From positions 54,772 through 118,771 of the forward strand of contig QKAU01000017.1 in the NCBI GenBank assembly GCA_003246265.1: a DNA stretch of 64,000 nt, in the 5' to 3' direction. The notes beneath the pieces were generated by a model. That model ran no database searches. It was not told the origin of the DNA and saw nothing but the letters and a program-made list of their open reading frames with translations. The translations under genes were made by a program, and so were the position numbers. Source of the DNA: Kiritimatiellales bacterium (GTDB lineage Bacteria; Verrucomicrobiota; Kiritimatiellia; Kiritimatiellales; Pontiellaceae). Of this stretch, positions 25,202 to 34,336 are shown piece by piece; the stretch's first letter is position 1; each line of letters begins with the position of its first letter.

Positions 25202-25217
25202 TGGCATACCTGGTGCA
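25202..25217 (+). promoter_or_regulatory. sigma-54-type promoter for the nif operon
   Basis: TGGCATACCTGGTGCA fits the -24/-12 consensus TGGCAC-N5-TTGCA with two mismatches and with the essential GG and GC exactly ten bases apart. Transcription would start near 25228, about 46 bases before nifH. Sigma-54 promoters are usual for nif operons in Proteobacteria; the NifA type upstream site was not seen. Confidence 0.5.
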
Positions 25218-25249
25218 TTAGGGGGTGGCGCAATTTTGCACCGTGTTAA

Positions 25250-26095
<846 letters not shown>

Positions 26096-26123
26096 CCCCC
26101 ATACACCACCAGGAGAAGCAACC

Positions 26124-26453
26124 ATGTCGAAAATACTCGTACGTTCCATCGTCCGGCCGGAAAAGGCGGACGCCGTGATGAAGGCGCTGCTCGAAGCCGG
26201 TTACCCGGCCGTCACCAAGGTGCCGGTCTTCGGCCGCGGCAAGCAGCGCGGCCTGAAGGTCGGGGAGGTCACCTACGACGAACTGCCGAAGGAGATGCTC
26301 ATGACCGTCATTCCGGAAGCCGACAAGGAGTTCGTCGTCAAGGCGGTCCTCAAGGCGGCCAAGACGAGCGAAACCGGCAACTACGGCGACGGCAAGATCT
26401 TCATCTCCCCCGTCGACGACGTCTACACCATCAGCTCCGGCATCAAAGAGTAA
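26124..26453 (+). CDS. nifI1: nitrogenase-regulating PII-like protein NifI1
   Basis: A 109-residue PII-family protein: KILVRSIVRPEKADAV at the start, a T-loop region around KVGEVTYDELPKEM, and the C-terminal GDGKIFISPVDDVYTI typical of PII. Placed between nifH and nifD, as in methanogens and anaerobic bacteria, NifI1 with NifI2 binds and inhibits NifDK when ammonium is present, relieved by 2-oxoglutarate. Start at 26124 has GGAG upstream. Confidence 0.92.
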   Translation: MSKILVRSIVRPEKADAVMKALLEAGYPAVTKVPVFGRGKQRGLKVGEVTYDELPKEMLMTVIPEADKEFVVKAVLKAAKTSETGNYGDGKIFISPVDDVYTISSGIKE

Positions 26454-26465
26454 GGACGGTTCCCG

Positions 26466-26876
26466 ATGAAGGAAGTCATGGCAGTAATCCGCATAAACAA
26501 GATCAACGACACCAAGCGTGCGTTGAACGCGGCGGGGATCACCTCGTTCACCGCGACCGGGCGGGTGCTCGGCCGCGGCAAGGGCCTGGTGGACTACCGC
26601 GTCCTGCACGGCGCCGAAGCCGGCGCGCCGGAGGCGATCGCCCAGCTCGGCGACGGCCCCCGCATGGTGCCCAAGCGGCTCATCACGGTCATCGTCTCCG
26701 ACGACTGGGTGGACCGTACCGTGGAGGCGATCATCAAGACCAACCAGACCGGCAGCGCGGGCGATGGCAAGATCTTCGTCCTGCCGATCGTTGAAGCAAC
26801 CCGTGTCAGAACCGGCGAAACCGCCACCGGCGCGTCCGGCGGCAACGTCCTCGACTCCTCAGGAGGTTTGGAATGA
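26466..26876 (+). CDS. nifI2: nitrogenase-regulating PII-like protein NifI2
   Basis: A 136-residue PII-family protein, longer than NifI1: MAVIRINKINDTKRALNAAG, a T-loop region following GRGKGLVDYR, and GDGKIFVLPIVEATRVRTGE. The extra ~20 C-terminal residues (rich in Gly, Ala, Ser) are common in NifI2. Ends in a 4-base ATGA overlap with nifD, so it is translationally coupled to the enzyme it regulates. Confidence 0.92.
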   Translation: MKEVMAVIRINKINDTKRALNAAGITSFTATGRVLGRGKGLVDYRVLHGAEAGAPEAIAQLGDGPRMVPKRLITVIVSDDWVDRTVEAIIKTNQTGSAGDGKIFVLPIVEATRVRTGETATGASGGNVLDSSGGLE

Positions 26877-28522
26877 GCGAAGCAAAGAGAAAACTACCGG
26901 ATCCTTCGAAGCTGAAGGCGGAAATCCTGGCGAAGTATCCCCCGAAGGTCGCCCGCAAGCGCGACAAGTCGATGGTGGTCAACGACGCCAAGCTGGACCA
27001 GGAGATCCAATCCAACGTCCGCACGATCCCGGGCATCATCACCCAGCGCGGCTGCACCTATGCCGGCTGCAAGGGCGTGGTGCTCGGCCCGACGCGCGAC
27101 ATCATCAACCTGGTGCACGGTCCGATCGGCTGCAGCTTCTACGCGTGGCTGACCCGCCGCAACCAGACCGATGCGGGCCCCGAAGGCCCCGACGGCGAAA
27201 ACTTCATGACCTACTGCTTCTCCACCGACATGCAGGACGACAACATCGTCTTCGGCGGCGAGAAGAAGCTCAAGGAGGCGATCCAGGAGGCCTACGACAT
27301 CTTCCATCCGAAGGCCATCGGCGTCTTCTCCACCTGCCCCGTCGGGCTGATCGGCGACGACGTCCATGCCGTCTCTCGCGAGATGAAGGAGAAGCTGGGC
27401 GACTGCAACGTGTTCGGCTTCAGCTGCGAGGGCTACAAGGGCGTCTCGCAGTCGGCCGGCCACCACATCGCCAACAACCAGCTCTTCAAGCACGTGGTCG
27501 GCAACGACGACACGAAGCCGACGGCGAAGTTCAACATCAACCTGCTCGGCGAGTACAACATCGGCGGCGACGGGTTCGAGATCGACCGGCTGTTCAAGGC
27601 GTGCGGCATCAACGTGGTCTGCACCTTCTCGGGCAATTCCACCATGGGCGCGTTCGAGACGTCGCACAACGCGGACCTCAACCTGGTCATGTGCCACCGC
27701 TCGATCAACTACATGGCCGAGATGATGGAGAAGAAGTTCGGCATCCCGTGGATGAAGGTCAACTTCATCGGGGCCGAATCCTCCGCCAAGGCGCTGCGCA
27801 AGGTGGGCGAGTTCTTCGAGGACGACGAACTCAAGGCGCGCATCGAGCAGGTTATCGCCGAGGAGATGCCCGCCGTGCTGGCGAAGGCCGAAGAGGCGCG
27901 CAGGCGGACCGACGGCAAGCTGGCGATGCTCTTCGTGGGCGGCTCGCGCGCCCACCACTACCAGGAGCTGTTCAAGGAGCTGGGCATGGAGACCGTCTCC
28001 GCCGGCTACGAGTTCGGCCACCGCGACGACTACGAGGGCCGCAAGGTGCTGCCGACCATCAAGGTCGACGCCGACAGCCGCAACATCGAGGAGCTCAAGG
28101 TCGAGGCCGACCCCGAGCGCTTCAACCCGCGCGCCTCCGACATCAAGCTCGAGACGCTGCAGGAGAAGGGGCTCGAAGTGAGCGACTACCGCGGCATGAT
28201 GCCCGACATGGCCGACAATTCCCTGATCGTGGACGACATCAGCCACTGGGAGACCGACAAGCTGATCGAGTTCTACAAGCCCGATATCTTCTGCGCGGGC
28301 ATCAAGGAGAAGTACGTCGTCCAGAAGATGGGCATTCCGCTCAAGCAGCTGCACTCCTACGACTACGGCGGCCCGTACGCCGGGTTCAAGGGGGCGGTCA
28401 ACTTCTATGCCGACATCGAGCGCATGCTCGCGACCTCCATCTGGAAGAAGCTCAAGGCGCCGTGGCTGGCACGGAAGATGGACGGCGAACCCTGCCTCTG
28501 CGCGGAATATGTTTCCAACTAA
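26873..28522 (+). CDS. nifD: nitrogenase MoFe protein alpha chain NifD
   Basis: A 549-residue NifD. P-cluster ligands are seen in GCTYAGCKG, GPIGCSFY and STCPVGLIGDD; the cofactor cysteine in LNLVMCHRSINYMAEMM and the cofactor histidine in LHSYDYGGPY. The Gln and His beside the FeMo-cofactor are in GVSQSAGHHIANN. Length exceeds the 480-490 residues of group I NifD because of an internal insertion typical of the anaerobic groups. Assignment as molybdenum type (rather than V or Fe-only) follows from the absence of a delta-subunit gene and the NifI context; this is moderately secure. Confidence 0.95.
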   Translation: MSEAKRKLPDPSKLKAEILAKYPPKVARKRDKSMVVNDAKLDQEIQSNVRTIPGIITQRGCTYAGCKGVVLGPTRDIINLVHGPIGCSFYAWLTRRNQTDAGPEGPDGENFMTYCFSTDMQDDNIVFGGEKKLKEAIQEAYDIFHPKAIGVFSTCPVGLIGDDVHAVSREMKEKLGDCNVFGFSCEGYKGVSQSAGHHIANNQLFKHVVGNDDTKPTAKFNINLLGEYNIGGDGFEIDRLFKACGINVVCTFSGNSTMGAFETSHNADLNLVMCHRSINYMAEMMEKKFGIPWMKVNFIGAESSAKALRKVGEFFEDDELKARIEQVIAEEMPAVLAKAEEARRRTDGKLAMLFVGGSRAHHYQELFKELGMETVSAGYEFGHRDDYEGRKVLPTIKVDADSRNIEELKVEADPERFNPRASDIKLETLQEKGLEVSDYRGMMPDMADNSLIVDDISHWETDKLIEFYKPDIFCAGIKEKYVVQKMGIPLKQLHSYDYGGPYAGFKGAVNFYADIERMLATSIWKKLKAPWLARKMDGEPCLCAEYVSN

Positions 28523-28534
28523 AGGAGAACCACC

Positions 28535-29917
28535 ATGCTCTTAAGACACACCCCCAAGGAAATCAAGGAGCGCAACGCGCTCACCATCAACCCGGCGAAG
28601 ACCTGCCAGCCCATCGGCGCCATGTATGCCGCGCTCGGCGTGCACGGCTGCCTGCCGCACTCGCACGGCTCGCAGGGCTGCTGCTCGTACCACCGCAGCA
28701 CCCTCACCCGCCACTACAAGGATCCGATCATGGCCGGAACCAGCTCCTTCACCGAAGGCTCCTCGGTCTTCGGCGGACAGTCCAACCTGCTCCAGGCGCT
28801 GGCCAACATGTTCACGATCTACGATCCGGACCTGGTGGCCATCCACTCCACCTGCCTCTCCGAAACCATCGGCGACGACCTGACCCAGATCGTCCAGAAG
28901 GCGTTCGACGACGGCAAGATCCCGGCAGGCAAGAAGGTGATCTACTGCAACACGCCGAGCTATATCGGCTCGCACATCACCGGCTTCGCCAACATGTGCA
29001 CCGGCATCGTCCGAGGATTGGCGGAGCATACCGGCGTGGCCAGGGATCAGGTCAACATCCTCCCGGGCTGGGTCGAACCTTCCGACATGCGCGAGATCAA
29101 GCGCATCGCCAGGGACCTGGGCGCCAACATCGTCCTCTTCCCCGACACCTCGGACGTGGTCGACACCCCGCAGACCGGCGAATACAAGATGTATCCCGAC
29201 GGCGGCGCCACCGTGGCGGAGATCGCCTCCGCCGGCGACAGCATCAAGACGCTCGCCTGCGGGCCCTGGGCCTCCGAGGATGCCGCGAAGCTGCTCGATG
29301 CCAACTGCAAGGTGCCCTACGAAGTGCTCGACATCCCGCTCGGGCTCTCGGCGACCGACCGCTTCATCGAGGCGCTCGCCAACGCCGCGAAGGTTTCCGT
29401 TCCGCCGTCGTTCGTGGCCGAACGCGGCCGCCTGGTCGACGTCATCGCCGACATGTCGCAGTACCTGCACGGCAAGCGGGTCGCGCTCTTCGGCGACCCC
29501 GACCAGCTCATGCCGCTGACCGAGTTCCTGCTCGATCTCGACATGGTCCCGACGCACATTGTTTCCGGCACCCCCGGCAAGCGCTTCAGCGCCCGGATCA
29601 GGGAGCTGTGCAAGGAGAAGGCGCCGAACGTCAATGTCCGCAACGGCGAGCGCGCCGACCTCTTCCTGCTCCACCAGTGGATCAAGAACGAGCCGGTCGA
29701 CCTCATCATCGGCAACACCTACGGCAAGTACATCGCCCGCGACGAGGACCTTCCGTTCGTCCGCTTCGGATTCCCGATCCTCGACCGCATCGGGCACAGC
29801 TACTTCCCGACCGTCGGGTACACCGGCGGCATCCGCCTCCTCGAAAAGATGCTCGGCGTGCTCATGGACAAGATCGACCGCGATGCATCCGAACCGAAAT
29901 TCGAGCTGGTGATGTAG
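28535..29917 (+). CDS. nifK: nitrogenase MoFe protein beta chain NifK
   Basis: A 460-residue NifK. P-cluster cysteines are in PAKTCQPIGAM, HGSQGCCSY and HSTCLSETIGDDL. It lacks the roughly 50-residue N-terminal extension of group I NifK, consistent with the short anaerobe form. Follows nifD after 12 bases with an AGGAG site. No nifE, nifN or nifB is found downstream, so cofactor assembly genes must be elsewhere. Confidence 0.95.
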   Translation: MLLRHTPKEIKERNALTINPAKTCQPIGAMYAALGVHGCLPHSHGSQGCCSYHRSTLTRHYKDPIMAGTSSFTEGSSVFGGQSNLLQALANMFTIYDPDLVAIHSTCLSETIGDDLTQIVQKAFDDGKIPAGKKVIYCNTPSYIGSHITGFANMCTGIVRGLAEHTGVARDQVNILPGWVEPSDMREIKRIARDLGANIVLFPDTSDVVDTPQTGEYKMYPDGGATVAEIASAGDSIKTLACGPWASEDAAKLLDANCKVPYEVLDIPLGLSATDRFIEALANAAKVSVPPSFVAERGRLVDVIADMSQYLHGKRVALFGDPDQLMPLTEFLLDLDMVPTHIVSGTPGKRFSARIRELCKEKAPNVNVRNGERADLFLLHQWIKNEPVDLIIGNTYGKYIARDEDLPFVRFGFPILDRIGHSYFPTVGYTGGIRLLEKMLGVLMDKIDRDASEPKFELVM

Positions 29918-29963
29918 TCCCGCCGTCCCCGTCCATCCTGCTCTTTTGCGCAACCCCCGGCGA

Positions 29964-30068
29964 AGGAGGAGATGGGCGAGGACGGAACAACCTTCGGAAC
30001 CGGGGTGCGGAACGCGGCAGTTTCTTAGCGACTCTCTCCTCCTGTTGGCATTCCCGCACCCCGGTTCC
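29964..30068. repeat. two interleaved inverted repeats downstream of nifK
   Basis: Arm A, AGGAGGAGA (29964-29972), pairs with TCTCCTCCT (30035-30043). Arm B, GGAACCGGGGTGCGG (29996-30010), pairs perfectly with CCGCACCCCGGTTCC (30054-30068). The order A-B-A'-B' would form a pseudoknot in RNA, or either stem alone. It may end or stabilise the nif transcript; there is no following T run. Confidence 0.55.
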
Positions 30069-30167
30069 ACCTTCCGCCTTAAAAATATCCGCCATCAGCC
30101 CGGATAGCTGAAGTTCACAAGGCAAATCCGCCCGGAGCGTTCCGCGGCTTAACCATGGGAGCAGACG

Positions 30168-30569
30168 ATGACAGCGGCATTCGATACGGACTACGCCGTC
30201 TTCATGGACGAAGGGAACAAATACCTCAAGACCGCCCGGGGCGGCATCATGCGCCCGGCCGTCTTTACCACCGAAATCCTCTACAACATCATTGGCCTCG
30301 CCATCGAAAAGCACATCATGGGGGCCCTGATGGCCAAGGGGAAGCTGGCGGACAACCACACCTTCACCGACCTCGTCGACGCCACCCGGCAGATTGGCGA
30401 GATCGATGCCGAGATCGCTGCGCAGCTGCGCAAGTTCGAAGCCTACCAGAACATCTGCCCCGTCTTTGCCGGCTACCACCGGACCGAACCCCCCGCCGAA
30501 GCCATCCCGGAGATGATCGCCACGGCCGAAGCCGTGCAAGGCTGGGCGCTGCGCATGATCGCCGCCTAG
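30168..30569 (+). CDS. small helical protein behind nifK (HEPN-like)
   Basis: A 133-residue all-helical protein without recognised catalytic motifs. The segment YNIIGLAIEKHIMGALMAKG followed by NHTFTDLVDATRQ resembles the helix pair and His-containing turn of HEPN domains, but the usual RxxxxH motif is missing, so the family is only suggested. It lies 250 bases after nifK in the same direction, beyond the inverted repeats, and 76 bases before another small gene. A nif-linked role is possible from position only. Confidence 0.55.
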   Translation: MTAAFDTDYAVFMDEGNKYLKTARGGIMRPAVFTTEILYNIIGLAIEKHIMGALMAKGKLADNHTFTDLVDATRQIGEIDAEIAAQLRKFEAYQNICPVFAGYHRTEPPAEAIPEMIATAEAVQGWALRMIAA

Positions 30570-30645
30570 GAAAAGCGCCGCGGATCAACACCGGCATGAG
30601 GCGCTTCCAGGTCCATCCATGTCGATCCGTGGCCGGAAAGCCCAT

Positions 30646-30951
30646 ATGGAAGAAGCCAAACCACTCGGAAAAATAACGGCCATCCTGGCCGATCTTGGAC
30701 TGGAAGTGACCTACGCCTACGACGACCTGGTCTTCGTGCAGCACTCGGCCTTCCTGCTTCGTTTCGCGCATGATCCTGCGGAGGTCGACCTCTTCTGCCA
30801 TGCCGACTGCAACGAACTCGAGGCCGACATGGCCGTCGAGGAGATCGTTCGTTCCGGCCGCGCAGAAGGCTTCGTCATACGGCCCCGCGGCACCTACACC
30901 CTTTCGCAGCACGGCGACCAAGCCATACGCTTGGAATTCGCACATGCATAA
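30646..30951 (+). CDS. hypothetical small protein downstream of nif
   Basis: A 101-residue acidic protein, predicted alpha/beta (KITAILADLGLEVTYAY, LVFVQHSAFLLRFA, EVDLFCHADC, GFVIRPRGTYTLS). The layout of one helix followed by several strands and another helix resembles type III secretion chaperone-like or YbjN-like folds, but I cannot assign a family. The start at 30646 (MEEAK) is preferred; a start at 30619 would add nine basic residues. Possibly an operon with the helical protein before it. Confidence 0.5.
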   Translation: MEEAKPLGKITAILADLGLEVTYAYDDLVFVQHSAFLLRFAHDPAEVDLFCHADCNELEADMAVEEIVRSGRAEGFVIRPRGTYTLSQHGDQAIRLEFAHA

Positions 30952-31167
30952 CGCGGTGCAGTGTCATCTCCAGACCGGTCCCGGACCGGCCTGCCCGATT
31001 CCAGCGCACGAAGCGCCGTATCCGGCGGACGCGGCAGGAATGGTGTAGCCTGAGTCCATAAATCGGGACGATTTCTTGCGTGAGGTCTCCGCCGCAACCG
31101 AGTATATATGGAAAGGCCTCTATCGACCCGGGGGCCAGGACATCATGGAATCTGTCCGAGGACCTGT

Positions 31168-32358
31168 ATGAAGAGACAACCTATCGCACGCCGCCCGCGG
31201 CCACTTGCCATGGTCCTCGGCCTGGCTTTGCTCCTGCTTCCCTTCCCCTGCATCCTCGCCGACGGGAAGGGCTCCCCGAAAAGCGATCCAAAAGAGGAGG
31301 AGGCGCGCATCGCCAAGGAAAAACGGGATGCCGAGGCGGCCGAAAAAATGAAGAAGGAGCAGGAAGCGCTCAAGGCCGAATTCGCATACTCCTTCGACGA
31401 CATCTACAACAAGCTGGTCATCATCGAAAGCCGGAACAGCGCAGGACGGGCGGCCGGCAGTGGCTTCATTGCCCGGATGGATGGGAAGACCTATATCTTC
31501 TCCAACCAGCACGTCGTCCTGGGGGCCGACACCATTACGTTCAAAACCGCCGGCGGCGAGACCCTGCGCCCCTTGTCGGTCGAACTTTCGGCCAGCCGCG
31601 ACATCGCCCGGCTGGAGATTGCGGAACACGATGCCTTCGAGACGAGTGCGCAGGCCAGGATGGACTCCCCGGTCGGCGTCTTCGGCAACAGCGAAGGCGC
31701 GGGGGTCTCCACCGAGTTGTACGGCCGCATCCTCGGCATTGGTGCCGACCTGATCGAAGTGTCGGCCGAGTTCGTGTCGGGAAACAGCGGCAGTCCGGTC
31801 CTCAACCAGGACCAGCAGGTCCTGGGCATCGCCAGCTATGTCAAGTTCGCCTCGCCGAGCAAGATGAAGGAAGGAACCCGCTTCGAGCACCAGAACCGGC
31901 GATTCTGCTACCGGGTGGCGGGCGGGGCATGGACGACCGTCGATTGGAGGAAATACAACGGCACCTTCGGCAAGGCCTATCTGGAGAACGAAATCCTGGT
32001 CGACAGCCTGCTCGCCGTCCTTTCGTGCTGGGACGACGATATCGGCGCGGTGGTGTCCATCCAGAACCAGGCGCCCGACACCGTGCAGACGTGGGTCAAA
32101 TCGCACAACGCCATCCTGGCCGACAAGAACAGGGGCAAATATGGCGGCTCCCGGAACAAGGAGTTCAAGGACGACTATGCGGGCAGCACCCGGAGGCTCA
32201 CCGACCTCTGCAACCGGGAGGCCAAGCGGATCCGCGCCATGGCCGCATCCGGCGACATTACCGGCTTTATCCGCTCCGAATGCGAGCGGCAAGCAAATAC
32301 GCTCGATGCCATCGGGTCCTGCAGCGCCTATTGCGGGAACATCATCTTCCGGTACTAG
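31168..32358 (+). CDS. secreted trypsin-like serine protease
   Basis: A 396-residue exported protein: basic start, hydrophobic signal (VLGLALLLLPFPCILA), then a charged coiled-coil linker (about 38-75, rich in Lys, Glu, Ala), and a chymotrypsin-fold domain. The triad is visible as His115 (SNQHVV), Asp145 (SRDIARL) and Ser207 (GNSGSP). The last 150 residues form a helical region of unknown role with paired cysteines near the end (CERQ, CSAYC). No PDZ domain is seen, so it is not a standard DegP. Followed after 22 bases by a paralogue lacking two triad residues. Confidence 0.8.
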   Translation: MKRQPIARRPRPLAMVLGLALLLLPFPCILADGKGSPKSDPKEEEARIAKEKRDAEAAEKMKKEQEALKAEFAYSFDDIYNKLVIIESRNSAGRAAGSGFIARMDGKTYIFSNQHVVLGADTITFKTAGGETLRPLSVELSASRDIARLEIAEHDAFETSAQARMDSPVGVFGNSEGAGVSTELYGRILGIGADLIEVSAEFVSGNSGSPVLNQDQQVLGIASYVKFASPSKMKEGTRFEHQNRRFCYRVAGGAWTTVDWRKYNGTFGKAYLENEILVDSLLAVLSCWDDDIGAVVSIQNQAPDTVQTWVKSHNAILADKNRGKYGGSRNKEFKDDYAGSTRRLTDLCNREAKRIRAMAASGDITGFIRSECERQANTLDAIGSCSAYCGNIIFRY

Positions 32359-32380
32359 AAGCAACCAGCGAGGCCATGCC

Positions 32381-33562
32381 ATGACCCCCTTCATCCGTCT
32401 CCTGCCCATCGTCCTCCTTCTTATGGGCGCATCGCCCCTTCTTGCGGAAGACGATGCGCTGGAGAATGCCGACGACCAGGCCCGCAAGGAAGCCGAGGAG
32501 AACCAGAAGCGGGAAGAGGCCTCCATCAAGGCCCAGTTCACCTACACCGCCAACGACATTGCGGACAAGCTGGTGTTCATCTCGTCCGATACGCCGGACG
32601 GGAAGCGTTCGAGCACGGGTTTCATCGCCGAACAGGATGGGAACACCTACCTCTTCACTTGCATCAGCGACATCCTTGGCAGCGACACCCTAAGCTTCAA
32701 AACCGCAACCGGAACCCTGCTGCGCCCCAGCAAGGTGGAGTTGGCTCCCGACCGGAAGATTGCGCGGCTGCTGCTCGAACCCGGAACAGGCGGTTTCACC
32801 CTTGCCGATGAGCGAAGCGTCGACACGCCGATCGCCGTTTTTGGGAATGCCGAAGGAAGCGGCGTCATCAGCGACATGTACGGGAAGGTTGTGACGGTCG
32901 GCTCTGAAGAGCTGGAAATCTCGGCGGCCTTTGTTTCGGGCAACAGCGGCAGCCCGGTATTGAACCAGGCAACGCAGATTGTCGGCATCGTCAGCCACGT
33001 CAGGTACACGCGCAAGGATGGCAAGGATGACAGCACGCTGAGGCGGTTCTGCTATCGCGTCGATTCCTCCCGGTGGATGGCCGTGGATTGGAGGCAGTAC
33101 AACCGGCAGTTTGGCGCCCGCTACCTCGAAACCTCCAGGACGTTCAACGACATCAACGCCATTACGAGCCAGTGGATCGCCAATCCATATGCTCGGATCT
33201 ACCTTGGAACGAAACCTCCATCGGGACTGGCCGAATTCGATGAGTACCAGGACGGGGTACTGGCCCTCCTGAAAACCTACAGCTCCATCACGCGGGTGAC
33301 GCTAGGTCAGCTCGACGGCATGAACGAAATCTTAGGGAAGCGGGTTGCAGCAAGTGCACTCGCCTTGTCCGGCTATTGCCGCACGGAAGCCAGGAAAATC
33401 CTGCGCATGCAGACGCTGTATCGGGATCCGACCGGCTTCCTGCAGAACGAGATCAAGGACTACGGCGAACGACTCGAGCTCACGGCGGATGTCATCGCCC
33501 TGGTCGGCCAGTCGCGGGCCAAGTACCAATACTACCGCTTCAAGCAAGAGGAAAAGAAATAG
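32381..33562 (+). CDS. pseudoprotease paralogue of the preceding serine protease
   Basis: A 393-residue exported protein clearly related to its neighbour over the linker and protease domain: both have FIA..DG.TY, ITFKTA/LSFKTAT, VFGN.EG.GV and FVSGNSGSPVLNQ. The catalytic His is replaced (Ser96 in FTCISDI) and the Asp is replaced (Lys126 in DRKIARL), while the Ser region GNSGSP is intact. It is therefore probably inactive as a protease and could be a regulator, decoy or co-factor of the active copy. Signal peptide IVLLLMGASPLLA precedes the Glu-rich linker. The C-terminal helical part is more diverged. Confidence 0.8.
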   Translation: MTPFIRLLPIVLLLMGASPLLAEDDALENADDQARKEAEENQKREEASIKAQFTYTANDIADKLVFISSDTPDGKRSSTGFIAEQDGNTYLFTCISDILGSDTLSFKTATGTLLRPSKVELAPDRKIARLLLEPGTGGFTLADERSVDTPIAVFGNAEGSGVISDMYGKVVTVGSEELEISAAFVSGNSGSPVLNQATQIVGIVSHVRYTRKDGKDDSTLRRFCYRVDSSRWMAVDWRQYNRQFGARYLETSRTFNDINAITSQWIANPYARIYLGTKPPSGLAEFDEYQDGVLALLKTYSSITRVTLGQLDGMNEILGKRVAASALALSGYCRTEARKILRMQTLYRDPTGFLQNEIKDYGERLELTADVIALVGQSRAKYQYYRFKQEEKK

Positions 33563-33592
33563 CCGGCTGGCCGGGCGCGCCGGATGCGCGCT

Positions 33593-34336
33593 TCATTCTT
33601 CGCCTCGCACCATCCTGCCGAACAGCGCCATGCCTTCGAGATCGCACGGCGTCAGTTCGTAGTGGATGGCCGCGGTCAGATAATCGAGCCAGAATCCGGG
33701 GGAACGTCCAAGCTGTGCGGCATAGCGGGCGGCGATCGCCTCGAGGGCCTTGCGCCCCTCGTCGTATGCCTTGTGCGCGATTTCGGTGGCGGAAGCGATG
33801 TGGGGATAGTCGTTTCTCACCGCCCATACGGCGAAGACGAACGGCAGGCCCGTCATGGCCTTCCAGGCTTCGGCCAGGTCGATGTCGCCGGCCGGGGCCG
33901 GGTCGGAACAGAGCGCGCGGTCGCCGATCACCACGGCGGCGTCCGCCATGCCTCCCGTCCGGAAATCGTGGAACTCGACCGACAATCCGAAGTGCCGTTC
34001 CAGCAGCAGCTCCGCCAGCGCATTCGAGGAGGCGGAGGCCGGATCACGCGCGACGGTCGCGACCTGCCGAACCGGCACGTTGCACTTGAGCAGCACGCTC
34101 CTGACCGGACCGTCGGCCGCGATCCCCAACCCCTCCAGCATCGCCAGCTCGGGGTGGCTGTGGAGATGGGCCACGGGAATCAGCGCCACGTCCGCACGCC
34201 CGGCATGCAGATCGGCTACCAGCCTGGAAGGGTGGTCGTTGATCACGCGGACACGCGGATCCACGGATTCCAACCGGTCGACCAGCGGCGCGGAATTGCT
34301 GTAGGGCGCCCCTGCAAAGATGATCGGCCGGCTCAT
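33593..34336 (-). CDS. mqnA: chorismate dehydratase MqnA
   Basis: A 247-residue periplasmic-binding-protein-fold enzyme of the MqnA/MqnD family. It begins with FAGAPYSNSAPLVDRLE (the Y-xNxxPL of MqnA), followed by ADVALIPVAHL and VIGDRAL. MqnA dehydrates chorismate to 3-enolpyruvylbenzoate, the first step of the futalosine route. The start at 34336 was chosen by this motif and because it overlaps the ubiE stop in ATGA. It is the last gene in the menaquinone operon. Confidence 0.88.
   Translation of the reverse strand: MSRPIIFAGAPYSNSAPLVDRLESVDPRVRVINDHPSRLVADLHAGRADVALIPVAHLHSHPELAMLEGLGIAADGPVRSVLLKCNVPVRQVATVARDPASASSNALAELLLERHFGLSVEFHDFRTGGMADAAVVIGDRALCSDPAPAGDIDLAEAWKAMTGLPFVFAVWAVRNDYPHIASATEIAHKAYDEGRKALEAIAARYAAQLGRSPGFWLDYLTAAIHYELTPCDLEGMALFGRMVRGEE

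Noticed and set aside
27880..28400. Alanine in place of a histidine in the GPYAGF region of NifD as loss of a cofactor ligand
   Set aside because: The ligand histidine is the one in LHSYDY, which is present; the altered position is not a cofactor ligand.
26764..30111. A 1115-codon plus-strand open frame across nifD and nifK
   Set aside because: It is an out-of-frame shadow of the nif genes, Arg/Pro-rich, with no family motifs.
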